A DNA stretch of 36,076 nt from a virus, in the IMG/VR virus record IMGVR_UViG_3300033148_010433, positions 1 to 36,076 of that record; one strand, written 5' to 3'. Under the pieces are notes generated by a model. It was not told the origin of the DNA. It did no database searches and was given only the letters and a program-made list of their open reading frames with translations. Of this stretch, positions 1 through 7,827 are shown piece by piece; within the stretch, counting starts at the first letter, position 1; each line of letters begins with the position of its first letter. Position numbers and translations under genes: made by a program.

Positions 1-1434
1 AGCAACGGATAGCAGATGAGCATAAATGGTCTTGTATCCCCCAGGATGTTCTAATCGAACATGGTTCCCATAGTTGTGCCAGCCATCACGATCAAGAAGA
101 TGTATTCGGGTAACCACCCCATCAGCAGCGGCAAAAGCTCTATCCCCCTGAACAGCAGCGAAGTCTAAACCATCATGCCCCGGCAATCCGAATTGGTCAT
201 AGTTCTGGGGGTTTTCCCCGAAGTATTGGGTAATGCGTTGGCTGGTGGTTGGTAGATGGGTGAGGTGAAATGGGTCGGGTGTCGGGGGGTCTGGTGGTTG
301 GATATCCGGTTCGTAAAGGACAAAGATATTAGCCCAATCGGGCACCTTCGCCGCTACAGTTATCCGGTTACCTGTGCCTAGGTGCTGTGCCCCTTGAAAA
401 GCGTAATCCTCATTATCCCCTGGGTAGACATCCCACTTCTCTGGGGCATTGGGGTTATGTTCTAGATCAAAGATAACCTGCTGCAATGCTGCGTCTGCGT
501 TGAGGGATAATACCTGTTCCTCAAGGCTCCGTCTCCATAGCCATTGTTGCAAGGTTTCATCTGGGGGTGGTGGTTCGATGGGTGGTTCTGGGGGTAGTGC
601 TGGGGGGTTGTCTAAAACGTATTGACCGACAGGCTGTATCAGGGGTTGAACCTGATTGGCTATCTCTCCGAATCCCCCCCCCAGGTACCAGATAGCAGCT
701 CCCATCACTTCGGGCCAGGGTCGATATACCCCATCACCCCAAGCGATATCTTCCATTGCCGTACCCAGCCCAGGCACATCTTCGTATTCCCATCCCCATT
801 CGGTGATCATAACCCTGGGTCGGGTAATCTTATGCTCATCGCATACGTCAAAAAGAAACTGGAACCGGCCTATCAGGTAGGGGAACCATCGCTTGATATC
901 TTCGATTGAATAACTGTATTCGTGGAGAGCGATCCCCAGGTAGTCCCGATAGACAGCACACTTAGCCAGGAAGCGTAACATCTGCTCCCCTTCCCAATGA
1001 CCGTATTCTGGTTCACCAGCCGCCCAGCCAAAAGCAAGTATCCTGTACCCATCAGGGATAGCCAGATCAGCAAGTATGCTATGGAACTCGGCTAACCATT
1101 CTGATCGGTCTTTGTCTACTTCGTTAACAGGTACAATCCAGACCCGCTTATCGAACTCTGGGGGTAACCTGTCAAGTATGGCTTGCCAATGGAGTGGTGC
1201 GGCTTCCTGGGGGGATAGGTCATAGTGGGGTACGTCTAACCCAACGACGCGAAAAACTATCGTATGCCCCACCCCACTAATGCGGGAGAGTTTCACCGCA
1301 TCATTGCAGATACCGTAATCCCCTATTGAGACAATCGTTGCCGGTATCCCAGCAGCGTCAAGGGGTATCAGGTAATCGTCTTTGATCCCTTGCGCGTTCC
1401 CACCTGTTCCCAGGTGAAATCCGAACGTTGACAT
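1..1434 (-). CDS. Endolysin: GH-A-like glycosidase domain plus M23 peptidase domain (C-terminus cut by window edge)
   Basis: An open frame of 478 codons starts at ATG 1434 and runs off the left edge, so the C-terminus is missing. Residues 1-275 look like a clan GH-A (TIM-barrel) glycoside hydrolase: VPVNEVD (N104-E105, candidate acid/base), LHEYS near 170 and MITEWGWE (E212, candidate nucleophile). A proline-rich linker (about 279-294) and a helical stretch follow. The visible end is an M23/LytM metallopeptidase: GHDGLDFA (H420, D424, the HxGxD motif) and TIYAHL (H473). Such a protein would cut both glycan and peptide bonds of peptidoglycan at lysis; the glycan-cutting part is inferred. The start overlaps the stop of the holin-like gene (TGATG), so translation is probably coupled. 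No signal peptide is seen, which fits holin-dependent release. A virion-associated lysin is the alternative. Confidence 0.85.
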   Translation of the reverse strand, partial: MSTFGFHLGTGGNAQGIKDDYLIPLDAAGIPATIVSIGDYGICNDAVKLSRISGVGHTIVFRVVGLDVPHYDLSPQEAAPLHWQAILDRLPPEFDKRVWIVPVNEVDKDRSEWLAEFHSILADLAIPDGYRILAFGWAAGEPEYGHWEGEQMLRFLAKCAVYRDYLGIALHEYSYSIEDIKRWFPYLIGRFQFLFDVCDEHKITRPRVMITEWGWEYEDVPGLGTAMEDIAWGDGVYRPWPEVMGAAIWYLGGGFGEIANQVQPLIQPVGQYVLDNPPALPPEPPIEPPPPDETLQQWLWRRSLEEQVLSLNADAALQQVIFDLEHNPNAPEKWDVYPGDNEDYAFQGAQHLGTGNRITVAAKVPDWANIFVLYEPDIQPPDPPTPDPFHLTHLPTTSQRITQYFGENPQNYDQFGLPGHDGLDFAAVQGDRAFAAADGVVTRIHLLDRDGWHNYGNHVRLEHPGGYKTIYAHLLSVA

Positions 1435-1766
1435 CAGGGGGTTACTCCAATAGACATCTTCACAATGACACCTATGATAGCAACTAAAGCCGCCGACGCA
1501 AGAAACATAATGATGCGTTGCTCCGTCTGTATCTTCGCCATTTTTATCAGAACATCACCCAGGGCTTGCCCAAACGCAGATGTCGATGCCCGTAGAGTTT
1601 CCTTGTCGTCTACCCGTTTTTCGCCCATCGTTATCACCGCATCCCTCATCTCTTGTTGGAACGATTCAAACTTGCGTTCCTGATTCTTCTGGGATTCGTT
1701 TACCTGGGTGATTTTAAGCGTTAGGATTTCAACGAATGCGGAGACGGTAGGCTCATCCTGTGCCAT
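1434..1766 (-). CDS. Small holin-like membrane protein (coiled coil plus C-terminal membrane helix)
   Basis: This is a 110-residue protein. Residues 5-75 are charged and probably coiled coil. One hydrophobic segment (about 85-106, IIMFLASAALVAIIGVIVKM) is followed by a very short tail. This N-terminal helix plus C-terminal anchor layout is that of XhlA/BhlA-type phage lysis proteins. It sits directly before the endolysin with a TGATG stop-start overlap, which supports a role as holin or holin partner. It overlaps the PAS gene by 14 bases. No family motif is decisive, so the assignment rests on topology and position. Confidence 0.6.
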   Translation of the reverse strand: MAQDEPTVSAFVEILTLKITQVNESQKNQERKFESFQQEMRDAVITMGEKRVDDKETLRASTSAFGQALGDVLIKMAKIQTEQRIIMFLASAALVAIIGVIVKMSIGVTP

Positions 1767-2196
1767 CAGTTACCTCTCTGATGACAGCAACTACCCGTAA
1801 CAGGTTGTGTCCGTTACGGTAGCAATTTATTCGCAGGTCCACTAGCATTTTGGAGCCATCTTTTCTCAGAGCCTTTCGACGGAAACCGCGTCTTGTATTG
1901 GGTGAACATTCACCGGATTCCACTACCCGTTTGACAGCCATGATATGAGCGTCCCAGAACTCTGCGTCCATAACGAAACGTATCAGGGGTTGGTCCAGGG
2001 TTTCATCCTGTGACCAGCCAAACATAACTTCGGCCGCAGGATTCCATACCCGCACCAAGCCCCGATGGTCGATACTGATTATGGCATCAGACACCGCTTC
2101 GATGATATCTTCGTAAGCCTTCATCCGCCGTTCTCTAGCGGCAACCCTCTGGCCTAGTTCGTTGATGTCATCTAGGGTTATTTCATTAGGGTACAT
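1753..2196 (-). CDS. Single-domain PAS protein
   Basis: This 147-residue protein has an N-terminal helix (about 1-30, rich in R and E) followed by a canonical PAS domain: AVSDAIISIDHRGLVRVWNP, then AEVMFGWS, a central FxRKALRKDGS stretch and a final strand VVAVIREVTD. PAS domains bind small ligands, flavin or heme, or mediate dimerisation in sensor proteins. No kinase, cyclase or HTH output domain is present. It lies between a small tail-region gene and the holin-like gene, overlapping both by 11-14 bases, so it is expressed with the lysis genes. Its job in a phage is unknown; host capture is likely. It contains one perfect copy of the dispersed palindrome, read as GECSP. Confidence 0.8.
   Translation of the reverse strand: MYPNEITLDDINELGQRVAARERRMKAYEDIIEAVSDAIISIDHRGLVRVWNPAAEVMFGWSQDETLDQPLIRFVMDAEFWDAHIMAVKRVVESGECSPNTRRGFRRKALRKDGSKMLVDLRINCYRNGHNLLRVVAVIREVTDGTG
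1901..1914. repeat. Dispersed palindrome copy (perfect), inside the PAS gene
   Basis: The sequence is GGTGAA-CA-TTCACC, a perfect 6-bp inverted repeat with a 2-bp centre. It is read in the gene as Gly-Glu-Cys-Ser-Pro. Confidence 0.8.
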
Positions 2197-2518
2197 AAGA
2201 CAAATTCTTCACAGTGTAATCGAACTGCCCGTTCTGTTTCTCACCCGCACCGAAGGATGCTTTTATCGTAACCCTACGGGTTTCGTGTTTCTTGGTCGAT
2301 GTAACGATAGCGTTATGGGCTGATAGCAATTCCAGTTCCCAGGGGTTAGTCGGTCCTGAATCGGTACCTGTACCCATCTCCGTATCGGTAGCAAGGTCGT
2401 GTACCAGCCAGTCGATAGAAGATGGGGTATTCGGTTCGCCTTCTTTGTCCAAGAAGGTGGTTACCAGGGTAGCATTGCTACCCTCTGGAACGGGTATTTC
2501 AGAGACTATTCTCGTCAT
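2186..2518 (-). CDS. Hypothetical phage protein, possibly small tail or Ig-like
   Basis: This 110-residue protein alternates short hydrophobic stretches with S/T/G-rich loops (for example IVTSTKKHETRRVTIKASFG), suggesting a beta-sandwich fold. It has no recognisable catalytic motif, signal peptide or membrane helix. It lies between tail-fibre-type genes and the lysis genes and overlaps the PAS gene start by 11 bases. A minor tail-surface role is inferred from position only. Confidence 0.6.
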   Translation of the reverse strand: MTRIVSEIPVPEGSNATLVTTFLDKEGEPNTPSSIDWLVHDLATDTEMGTGTDSGPTNPWELELLSAHNAIVTSTKKHETRRVTIKASFGAGEKQNGQFDYTVKNLSYVP

Positions 2519-2533
2519 TGGGGTATCCCCCTA

Positions 2534-2803
2534 TTAGGCAGCAGCGGTCAACTGAACACTATCCCAGGCACCAGAGCCAGCAGCGACGGTGAGGTAGGGA
2601 TTAGTGCTGGTGAAGATAGCCATGTTACCAGCCACCGATGCACCACCAGCAGCGGCAGCGTATGCGGCTTCGATTGTCGCGGCCAGGGTATCCCCCAGGG
2701 TTCCAAGATCATGGACACCCAGAGAGTTGATGACATCCTTCTGGTTATCATCTGGGTCGGTACCCATGAATTGATCCTGCAATGTAGCAAGTGATTTTGG
2801 CAT
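2534..2803 (-). CDS. Hypothetical small alanine-rich protein of the tail region
   Basis: This 89-residue protein has an AT-rich leader with a clear GGAG ribosome site. The N-terminal half is polar. The middle is alanine/glycine-rich (AATIEAAYAAAAGGASV), and the end is a short beta-type stretch ending in LTAAA. This resembles small structural proteins found beside tail fibre genes, but no family is recognised. It lies between the 181-residue tail-region protein and the 110-residue unknown. Confidence 0.6.
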   Translation of the reverse strand: MPKSLATLQDQFMGTDPDDNQKDVINSLGVHDLGTLGDTLAATIEAAYAAAAGGASVAGNMAIFTSTNPYLTVAAGSGAWDSVQLTAAA

Positions 2804-2855
2804 GATTTTATTCTCCTTTTCGGTGAAAGATTACCAGTGATTACCAGCTCTACAA

Positions 2856-3401
2856 CTAGCTCCAGGTAATCGCCAAGTCTAATGTCCAGGTTTGACCAAC
2901 GGTCTTTGTACCCTGGGATGATGTCTTGCGGTTGAGGTTATCCCCAGTATCCGAAGATGCGTTCACCACAGTGAATTCTTCCCATGCCTCATTCGCGTCA
3001 CCAGAAGCGAACACGGCTCTCCAGGTTGTAACCTGCCCGGCTATCTGGGGATAGGTCGCTTCCATCGATTTGAAGGTAGGGGTACCGTCGATCAAGCCGG
3101 TGTCAGTTGGTCCCTCTGCCGTAGCATCAGAGCCAACCCCCAGGTATGCAACGCCGTTGCTGTAGACTGTGCCACCTGTACCGATTAGCAACGTCTGGAG
3201 AACTGCGATCCCTTCGTTCAAAAGGACGTTGCCCTCTATCTTGCTAATCCCAGGTAACCCAGGCACCTCAGGAGCGTGTCTACCCTTGTCCGGTTCCCCG
3301 GCTTCTACCCAATTTTTGAAATGAGCATCGTCGCGGAACCTGCGGATTGTCCACAGGGTATTATGTTCCGCATGATCTAATAAAGCATTTACATTTAACA
3401 T
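2856..3401 (-). CDS. Putative tail appendage protein
   Basis: This 181-residue protein has an N-terminal helical part (HAEHNTLWTIRRFRDDAHFKNW). A beta-rich region follows, with VAYLGVGSDATAEGPTDTGL, then repeated T/V/S strands up to LDLAITWS. The 'YLGVG plus threshold-like turns' pattern is seen in proteins at phage tail tips and fibres, although this is not diagnostic. It is 3 bases downstream of the long repeat protein and is probably translated with it. No enzyme motif is seen. Confidence 0.55.
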   Translation of the reverse strand: MLNVNALLDHAEHNTLWTIRRFRDDAHFKNWVEAGEPDKGRHAPEVPGLPGISKIEGNVLLNEGIAVLQTLLIGTGGTVYSNGVAYLGVGSDATAEGPTDTGLIDGTPTFKSMEATYPQIAGQVTTWRAVFASGDANEAWEEFTVVNASSDTGDNLNRKTSSQGTKTVGQTWTLDLAITWS

Positions 3402-3404
3402 AAC

Positions 3405-6188
3405 TTACTCCTTTACAACTTCTTGTCCACCAAGAAGATCGTTAGACATGGTACCAGATATCAGGCTGTGTGTCATGCTGGATTGCCCTAGATTATGCGA
3501 CATGACAAATTGCTTTAGCTCGAATCTGATGGTGACGATCTTCGTTGCTGAATCATACGCTAATACAATGTCAACCCCTGTTCCCGTATCAGCCACAGCC
3601 AAACTAACGAGAACATCGCTGATAAAATCGGTTGCTAGACCGACATCAGTTACCAGTAATCCTACTGAGATATTGTCGATGCTATCTACACCAGCACCCG
3701 CATCAGACACAGCGATAAACGTCTGTTTCAATATCTGGGTGATATCATCTGTCCCTGCCCCAGTATCGGCCAGGGTAACCAGTACTTCAACCGAAGGAAG
3801 GTCGTCTCCGGTACCGACATCGGCTACCGATAGGGTGACACTGATATCCGCAATCGAATCTACCCCAGTACCGGCATCGGCTACATGAACTAGATTACCC
3901 AGAACAGTTGCTAGATCCGCACCACTACCCAGGTCAGTGATGGTTAGGCTAACCTGGACTGTCGGTGAATCTTCACCGGAACCCGTATCGGATACCAGCA
4001 AAGCAACCTGAATATCCGTTATCGTATCGGTACCAGTACCAGCATCGGCTACCTGTTTCAATACCTCTTTTAAGACTTGGGTGATCGCATCAGCACCGGA
4101 ACCCGTATCGGATACCGTTAGTGCTGCGGCTATGGCTAGGGCACCAGTACCTAACCCGACATCGGATACCGTCAACGTAGCAAGTACCTGGGGGATGGTA
4201 TCGACACCGGAACCCGCATCGGCTACTGGTACCGAAACCTCTGGTACATTCACCTCATCAGCACCGGAGCCAACATCCGATACCCCCAAAAGAGTTAGGG
4301 CTGAGACAGCATCAGCACCGGAGCCAACATCCGATACCGTAAAGGATACCGCTGGTACATTGACAGCATCAGCACCGGAGCCAACATCGGTTACCTCTTT
4401 TGTCTGTTCTCCCAGCACATTCACATCGTCAGCACCGGAGCCAACATCGGCTACAGGCACCGATACATCTGGCACAGGTGCAGCATCAGTACCAAGCCCA
4501 GTATCGGCTACAGTAACTTCGGCGCCTATTGACGGTGAATCTTCACCACTACCCGCATCGGATACCTGGGTGCTTACCTGAATAACAGGATCGGCATCGG
4601 TGCCCGTTCCTGTATCTGCGATAGCCAGAGCCACAGCAGCGGAAACGGTATCGGTACCACTACCAACGTCCGGTATGCTGATCGTCGCTTCTACCGTGAC
4701 ATCATCAGCACCACTACCCGCATCGACAACGTTCTTGAATAACAGGATGGTCTTGCTAATCGCATCGGCACCGGATGCCGTGTCTGCGATGGTTAGGGAG
4801 ACATCGATGGTTACGTCATCGGTACCCGTTCCTGTATCGGTCACGGTCGTGTCAACCTGGATATCTGATATCACATCAGACCCAGACCCAGCATCGGCTA
4901 TAGCCGCCAGTACCGCAACTACAGGAGCAGCGTCCAATCCCCCCCCTACGTCTGATACTATTATCGACACCGTAGCTGATGCAACATCTGCGCCAGCACC
5001 GACATCGGATACCGTCAAGGATACTAATTCGCCCGGGACATCAACCCCACTACCGACATCGGATACCGTCAAGGATACCGTTATGCTGGGGGTGCCATCA
5101 GTACCACTACCAACGTCGTTCACGGTCTTGACAGTGGGGGGTGCGGCAAGCGTATACTCGTCCCAGTAGACATCCGTTCCATCACTGTAGAGGTAGTCAA
5201 TGGAATCGGTGTTGTTCAGGTTGTTGTATGACCAGCCAGCGATGACTGAGGTAAACGTACCAACTTGTAAATCGCCTTCGTCGGTCCAACCGCCACCATC
5301 ATTAGAAATCAAGTGAACGTCATTACCGCTATCCAAGAATAGGACATATCGAACACCCCCAAGCACGGATGCACCAACATAGTTCAAAATAGGCACATTG
5401 ATTTTTACCGCATAGCCTGTTGCCACGTTGTTTTCTTCTACATTGTTTGGTGCTCCTCCAGCTCCATGATAACGATAAACCGTTCCATCAGAAATAGCGG
5501 TGATATTACCAAACATCGCCCCACTTTCAGAATAAGTGTTCTCGCTAGACCAACTTGCTGTGTGGGTTCGATACGCAGGGTCTCCATCTCCGTAATAATA
5601 ATACAATACTTCGATGTAATCGCTGTTTCTTAGGGTAATTCCTGCTGGACGATTGTATATATCTACCTTTAAGGCGCGTAGACCTATCTGCGTTGGGCTT
5701 GCCCACGATGCGCCAGTTTTTTCTGTATAATAAACATTGTCTTGAGTTGAACCAGTTTGCTTGACCCTATCAACCACATGAATATGTGGCTTGTCATTGG
5801 AATCAATGGAAATAGCGCAACCAGGACTGGTTGGCGCTGCTTCAGTGTAGTTGTATGCTTCTTCCCAGGTTCCGAACGTCCAACTCCCGCCAGAATAAGT
5901 TGCTACACAATAAGCAACGTCACGTACATCTTCTGCCCCACATGACGACAACAAATGGATATTATCATTGCTGTCAATTGCGGCATGAATCCAAGCGGGA
6001 GTGCCGCTGGAAGTGCCATGAATCGTTGCGCGATTATCGGAATCTTCAACAGTCGGAGTACCATTAATATCACTATACAACTTCAAAGTAACATCCGTAT
6101 ACACGTATAAAAATGCTAATTTGGTGCCATCACTGGCTTCTAATACAGCACCTCCCCGATCCAAACCTCCACTCACAATCGTGGTCAT
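3405..6188 (-). CDS. Tail fibre or adhesin-like protein: N-terminal propeller and 28 short tandem repeats
   Basis: This protein has 927 residues. Residues 1 to about 345 look like a beta-propeller, with repeated blades ending in D-S-N-D or D-G-T turns (IDSNDNIHLLS, IDSNDKPHIHV, LDSGNDVHLIS, YSDGTDVYWD), like BNR or Kelch-type lectin or sialidase propellers. Sialidase catalytic residues were not identified. Residues about 350-870 hold 28 imperfect units of 17-23 residues, each with the core [SAT]D[VAT]G[STA]G[TAV]D. The Asp/Gly loops suggest Ca2+-binding beta-repeats (inferred). The last 55 residues are distinct and may attach the fibre. Surface recognition of the host is the likely role. The repeat region contains two perfect copies of the dispersed palindrome. 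The propeller half has few G/C runs compared with the rest of the phage. Confidence 0.75.
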   Translation of the reverse strand: MTTIVSGGLDRGGAVLEASDGTKLAFLYVYTDVTLKLYSDINGTPTVEDSDNRATIHGTSSGTPAWIHAAIDSNDNIHLLSSCGAEDVRDVAYCVATYSGGSWTFGTWEEAYNYTEAAPTSPGCAISIDSNDKPHIHVVDRVKQTGSTQDNVYYTEKTGASWASPTQIGLRALKVDIYNRPAGITLRNSDYIEVLYYYYGDGDPAYRTHTASWSSENTYSESGAMFGNITAISDGTVYRYHGAGGAPNNVEENNVATGYAVKINVPILNYVGASVLGGVRYVLFLDSGNDVHLISNDGGGWTDEGDLQVGTFTSVIAGWSYNNLNNTDSIDYLYSDGTDVYWDEYTLAAPPTVKTVNDVGSGTDGTPSITVSLTVSDVGSGVDVPGELVSLTVSDVGAGADVASATVSIIVSDVGGGLDAAPVVAVLAAIADAGSGSDVISDIQVDTTVTDTGTGTDDVTIDVSLTIADTASGADAISKTILLFKNVVDAGSGADDVTVEATISIPDVGSGTDTVSAAVALAIADTGTGTDADPVIQVSTQVSDAGSGEDSPSIGAEVTVADTGLGTDAAPVPDVSVPVADVGSGADDVNVLGEQTKEVTDVGSGADAVNVPAVSFTVSDVGSGADAVSALTLLGVSDVGSGADEVNVPEVSVPVADAGSGVDTIPQVLATLTVSDVGLGTGALAIAAALTVSDTGSGADAITQVLKEVLKQVADAGTGTDTITDIQVALLVSDTGSGEDSPTVQVSLTITDLGSGADLATVLGNLVHVADAGTGVDSIADISVTLSVADVGTGDDLPSVEVLVTLADTGAGTDDITQILKQTFIAVSDAGAGVDSIDNISVGLLVTDVGLATDFISDVLVSLAVADTGTGVDIVLAYDSATKIVTIRFELKQFVMSHNLGQSSMTHSLISGTMSNDLLGGQEVVKE
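3964..3977. repeat. Dispersed palindrome copy (perfect), in repeat protein
   Basis: GGTGAA-TC-TTCACC on the plus strand; read in the gene as Gly-Glu-Asp-Ser-Pro. Confidence 0.8.
4534..4547. repeat. Dispersed palindrome copy (perfect), in repeat protein
   Basis: GGTGAA-TC-TTCACC, again read as GEDSP. This copy and the one at 3964 may have been duplicated together with a repeat unit. Confidence 0.75.
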
Positions 6189-6191
6189 CGC

Positions 6192-6707
6192 CTATTCCCC
6201 CACCCAAGTATGACTACAAAGTGGATGGTCAGCTTCCCATTGGTCGAGCGAGCGCTGGTCAGTAAACTCTAACGGTCCCTCCGGTTCGCAGAATTTCTTA
6301 TACGCGCCATCGTCATTCGTGCCAATCAAGGCGCATGGTCGGATATTATTCGGATCGCCATCTGTAGGTTCCAAAAACGGGCACTCCAAGGAATAGCTGC
6401 TGCCGTTATTCTGTGGGCTGGTATCCTTGCAGCAGCCTTCGCCAGTGACCCAAACGTATGGGAACTTTTTGCCTCCGAGACGGTAGAACCCAACACGATT
6501 TTCAGGAGCCACGCCAATCTCATCACCAAGATTTCCGAACCCAAACATACCTAACTGCGGGCACAATTCATTTACGGCATCGTCCAGCGACCAATGCCGA
6601 AGCGCTTCCGGCCAATTACGAGGAAATGGATTTGCTTGGTTCGGGCTGCCATCAGCACCGCAACATTGGCCGCATCGGTTACAGGTACCTTGTCTCAGGA
6701 ATGCCAT
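6192..6707 (-). CDS. YkgJ-like cysteine-rich (zinc- or iron-chelating type) protein
   Basis: This 171-residue protein begins with GTCNRCGQCC (C-x2-C-x2-CC near residues 9-16), the signature of the YkgJ / UPF0153 putative Zn/Fe-chelating family. Further cysteines are at ELCPQ, GCCKD, LECPF, RPCALIG, KFCEPEG and PLCSH. The later CPF...CALIG...FCEPEG pattern also fits that family. Its role is unknown even in bacteria; metal binding is inferred. It lies 3 bases upstream of the repeat-fibre gene and 15 bases downstream of the secreted glycosidase, in a stretch poor in the G/C runs that mark the rest of the window, so recent acquisition is possible. Confidence 0.65.
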   Translation of the reverse strand: MAFLRQGTCNRCGQCCGADGSPNQANPFPRNWPEALRHWSLDDAVNELCPQLGMFGFGNLGDEIGVAPENRVGFYRLGGKKFPYVWVTGEGCCKDTSPQNNGSSYSLECPFLEPTDGDPNNIRPCALIGTNDDGAYKKFCEPEGPLEFTDQRSLDQWEADHPLCSHTWVGE

Positions 6708-6722
6708 CTATGCCGCCTCAAA

Positions 6723-7706
6723 TCAATCGTAATCGTAATATGGACGAGCGAATATCTCACTGTGGAGCGTGCCAGTGTAGGGACTATTTTCTTCCCAGTA
6801 TGGCTCGAATTTGCAAGCGTCTTGCTCATGGGTGAATGTGGTGTAACCGAAATAATATTCTATCCGGTTGTCCGTATCTGCCTCTATGAACCAGCCAGGT
6901 AGGTCGTCGCCTATTTCGTGGTCCTGGGTTGGCGCACAGGTATTGAACCAGCCGATTTCCGTAATCCAGACCTTCTTTTCGCCTTGCCCGGTATGGGTCA
7001 AATAATTCGTGTAGAAGGCATCCAACCGTTCATCCAGACTGTCATAGGGATTCCACCCCATGTTGTATACATGCATGCTTGCGGCATAGATCGCATCGTC
7101 GTCTCCACCTGCGGTAATGTAAGCATCATAGAAGTCATGGGAGATAGAACCATCGTCGTCAAAGACACTATACATCGGACCGACATACTTACAATCTGGA
7201 CAGTGATCTTGCAGGTCGAGGAAGAAGTCAACAGTATCCGCTACAGACAGATTGCATTGGTCTGGTCTGTCGCATTCGTTACCCCATAGAACAACCTGGG
7301 TGCTGGTAGTGGGTACACTTGCCTCGAAAGCGTCTAGCTGCGCCGGCCATTTTACGGATACCAGGAACGTACCAGAAAGCTCTGTGGCAGGTGCTGTCGG
7401 TGTCCACGAATGCCAGAGAAAATCTTCTGGCAAACAGAGCCGATAGAGGTCGTCTGCATTGCTTCCCCTATGCGCCCATGCCAATGCCTTTTTTGTCTGT
7501 TCGGCGCAGGGCATGTACTCGACAAGGGGAAGATATATTCTTGACGTTACTGTTATTGTCGGGAATGGGTCTGGGGTAGCGGGGGGTGGGTATGCAGAGA
7601 CAACCCCAGATGAACTATCCTGAACCATGCTCAAAGCCCCCATCACTCCAGCCACCAGAACCACGGCCAGCAATACAGAAAAAACTATCGCGCTTTTACG
7701 CATCAT
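6723..7706 (-). CDS. Secreted GH-A-like glycoside hydrolase
   Basis: The protein has 327 residues. Residues 1-25 form a signal peptide or membrane anchor (MMRKS then a VLLAVVLVAGVMGAL core). A proline-rich stretch and IYLPLV follow, a motif frequent at the mature start of exported Chloroflexota proteins. The catalytic-type motifs of a clan GH-A (GH39/GH128-like) TIM barrel are visible: VVLWGNECD (candidate acid/base E), SMHVYNMGW and KVWITEIGWF (candidate nucleophile E). The GGAGG site lies 2 bases before the first ATG and 5 before the second (7703), so the second ATG may be the true start. It could modify host surface glycans or act on the virion; substrate unknown. It is preceded by a 121-base gap. 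Confidence 0.75.
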   Translation of the reverse strand: MMRKSAIVFSVLLAVVLVAGVMGALSMVQDSSSGVVSAYPPPATPDPFPTITVTSRIYLPLVEYMPCAEQTKKALAWAHRGSNADDLYRLCLPEDFLWHSWTPTAPATELSGTFLVSVKWPAQLDAFEASVPTTSTQVVLWGNECDRPDQCNLSVADTVDFFLDLQDHCPDCKYVGPMYSVFDDDGSISHDFYDAYITAGGDDDAIYAASMHVYNMGWNPYDSLDERLDAFYTNYLTHTGQGEKKVWITEIGWFNTCAPTQDHEIGDDLPGWFIEADTDNRIEYYFGYTTFTHEQDACKFEPYWEENSPYTGTLHSEIFARPYYDYD

Positions 7707-7827
7707 AACCTCCGTTCATTTCAATATGCCTGTAAAGCCACATCAAACAGTCTCTATCCTTCGCGCTACCGGCTGTAGCTTCTTTCCTACTAGCCGTACA
7801 GTATATTCAACGTGTTAGGGGTTATCA

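Larger units (their letters stand above)
3565..5130 (-). repeat. 28-unit tandem repeat array inside the 927-residue protein
   Basis: Units of roughly 51-69 bases encode variants of SDVGSGAD separated by 8-15 variable residues. Units near the centre (about 4250-4460) are the most alike (SDVGSGAD, ADVGSGAD, TDVGSGAD), and outer ones diverge (TDVGLATD, ADTASGAD). The pattern suggests growth by unequal crossing-over or slippage from the middle. One further unit occurs in the 236-residue gene at 7828-8538. Confidence 0.85.

Noticed and set aside
3448-5169. Long plus-strand frames opposite the fibre repeats
   Set aside because: They are antisense shadows of the repetitive minus-strand gene: low-complexity translations (many SAPEPTSDT units) without start signals.
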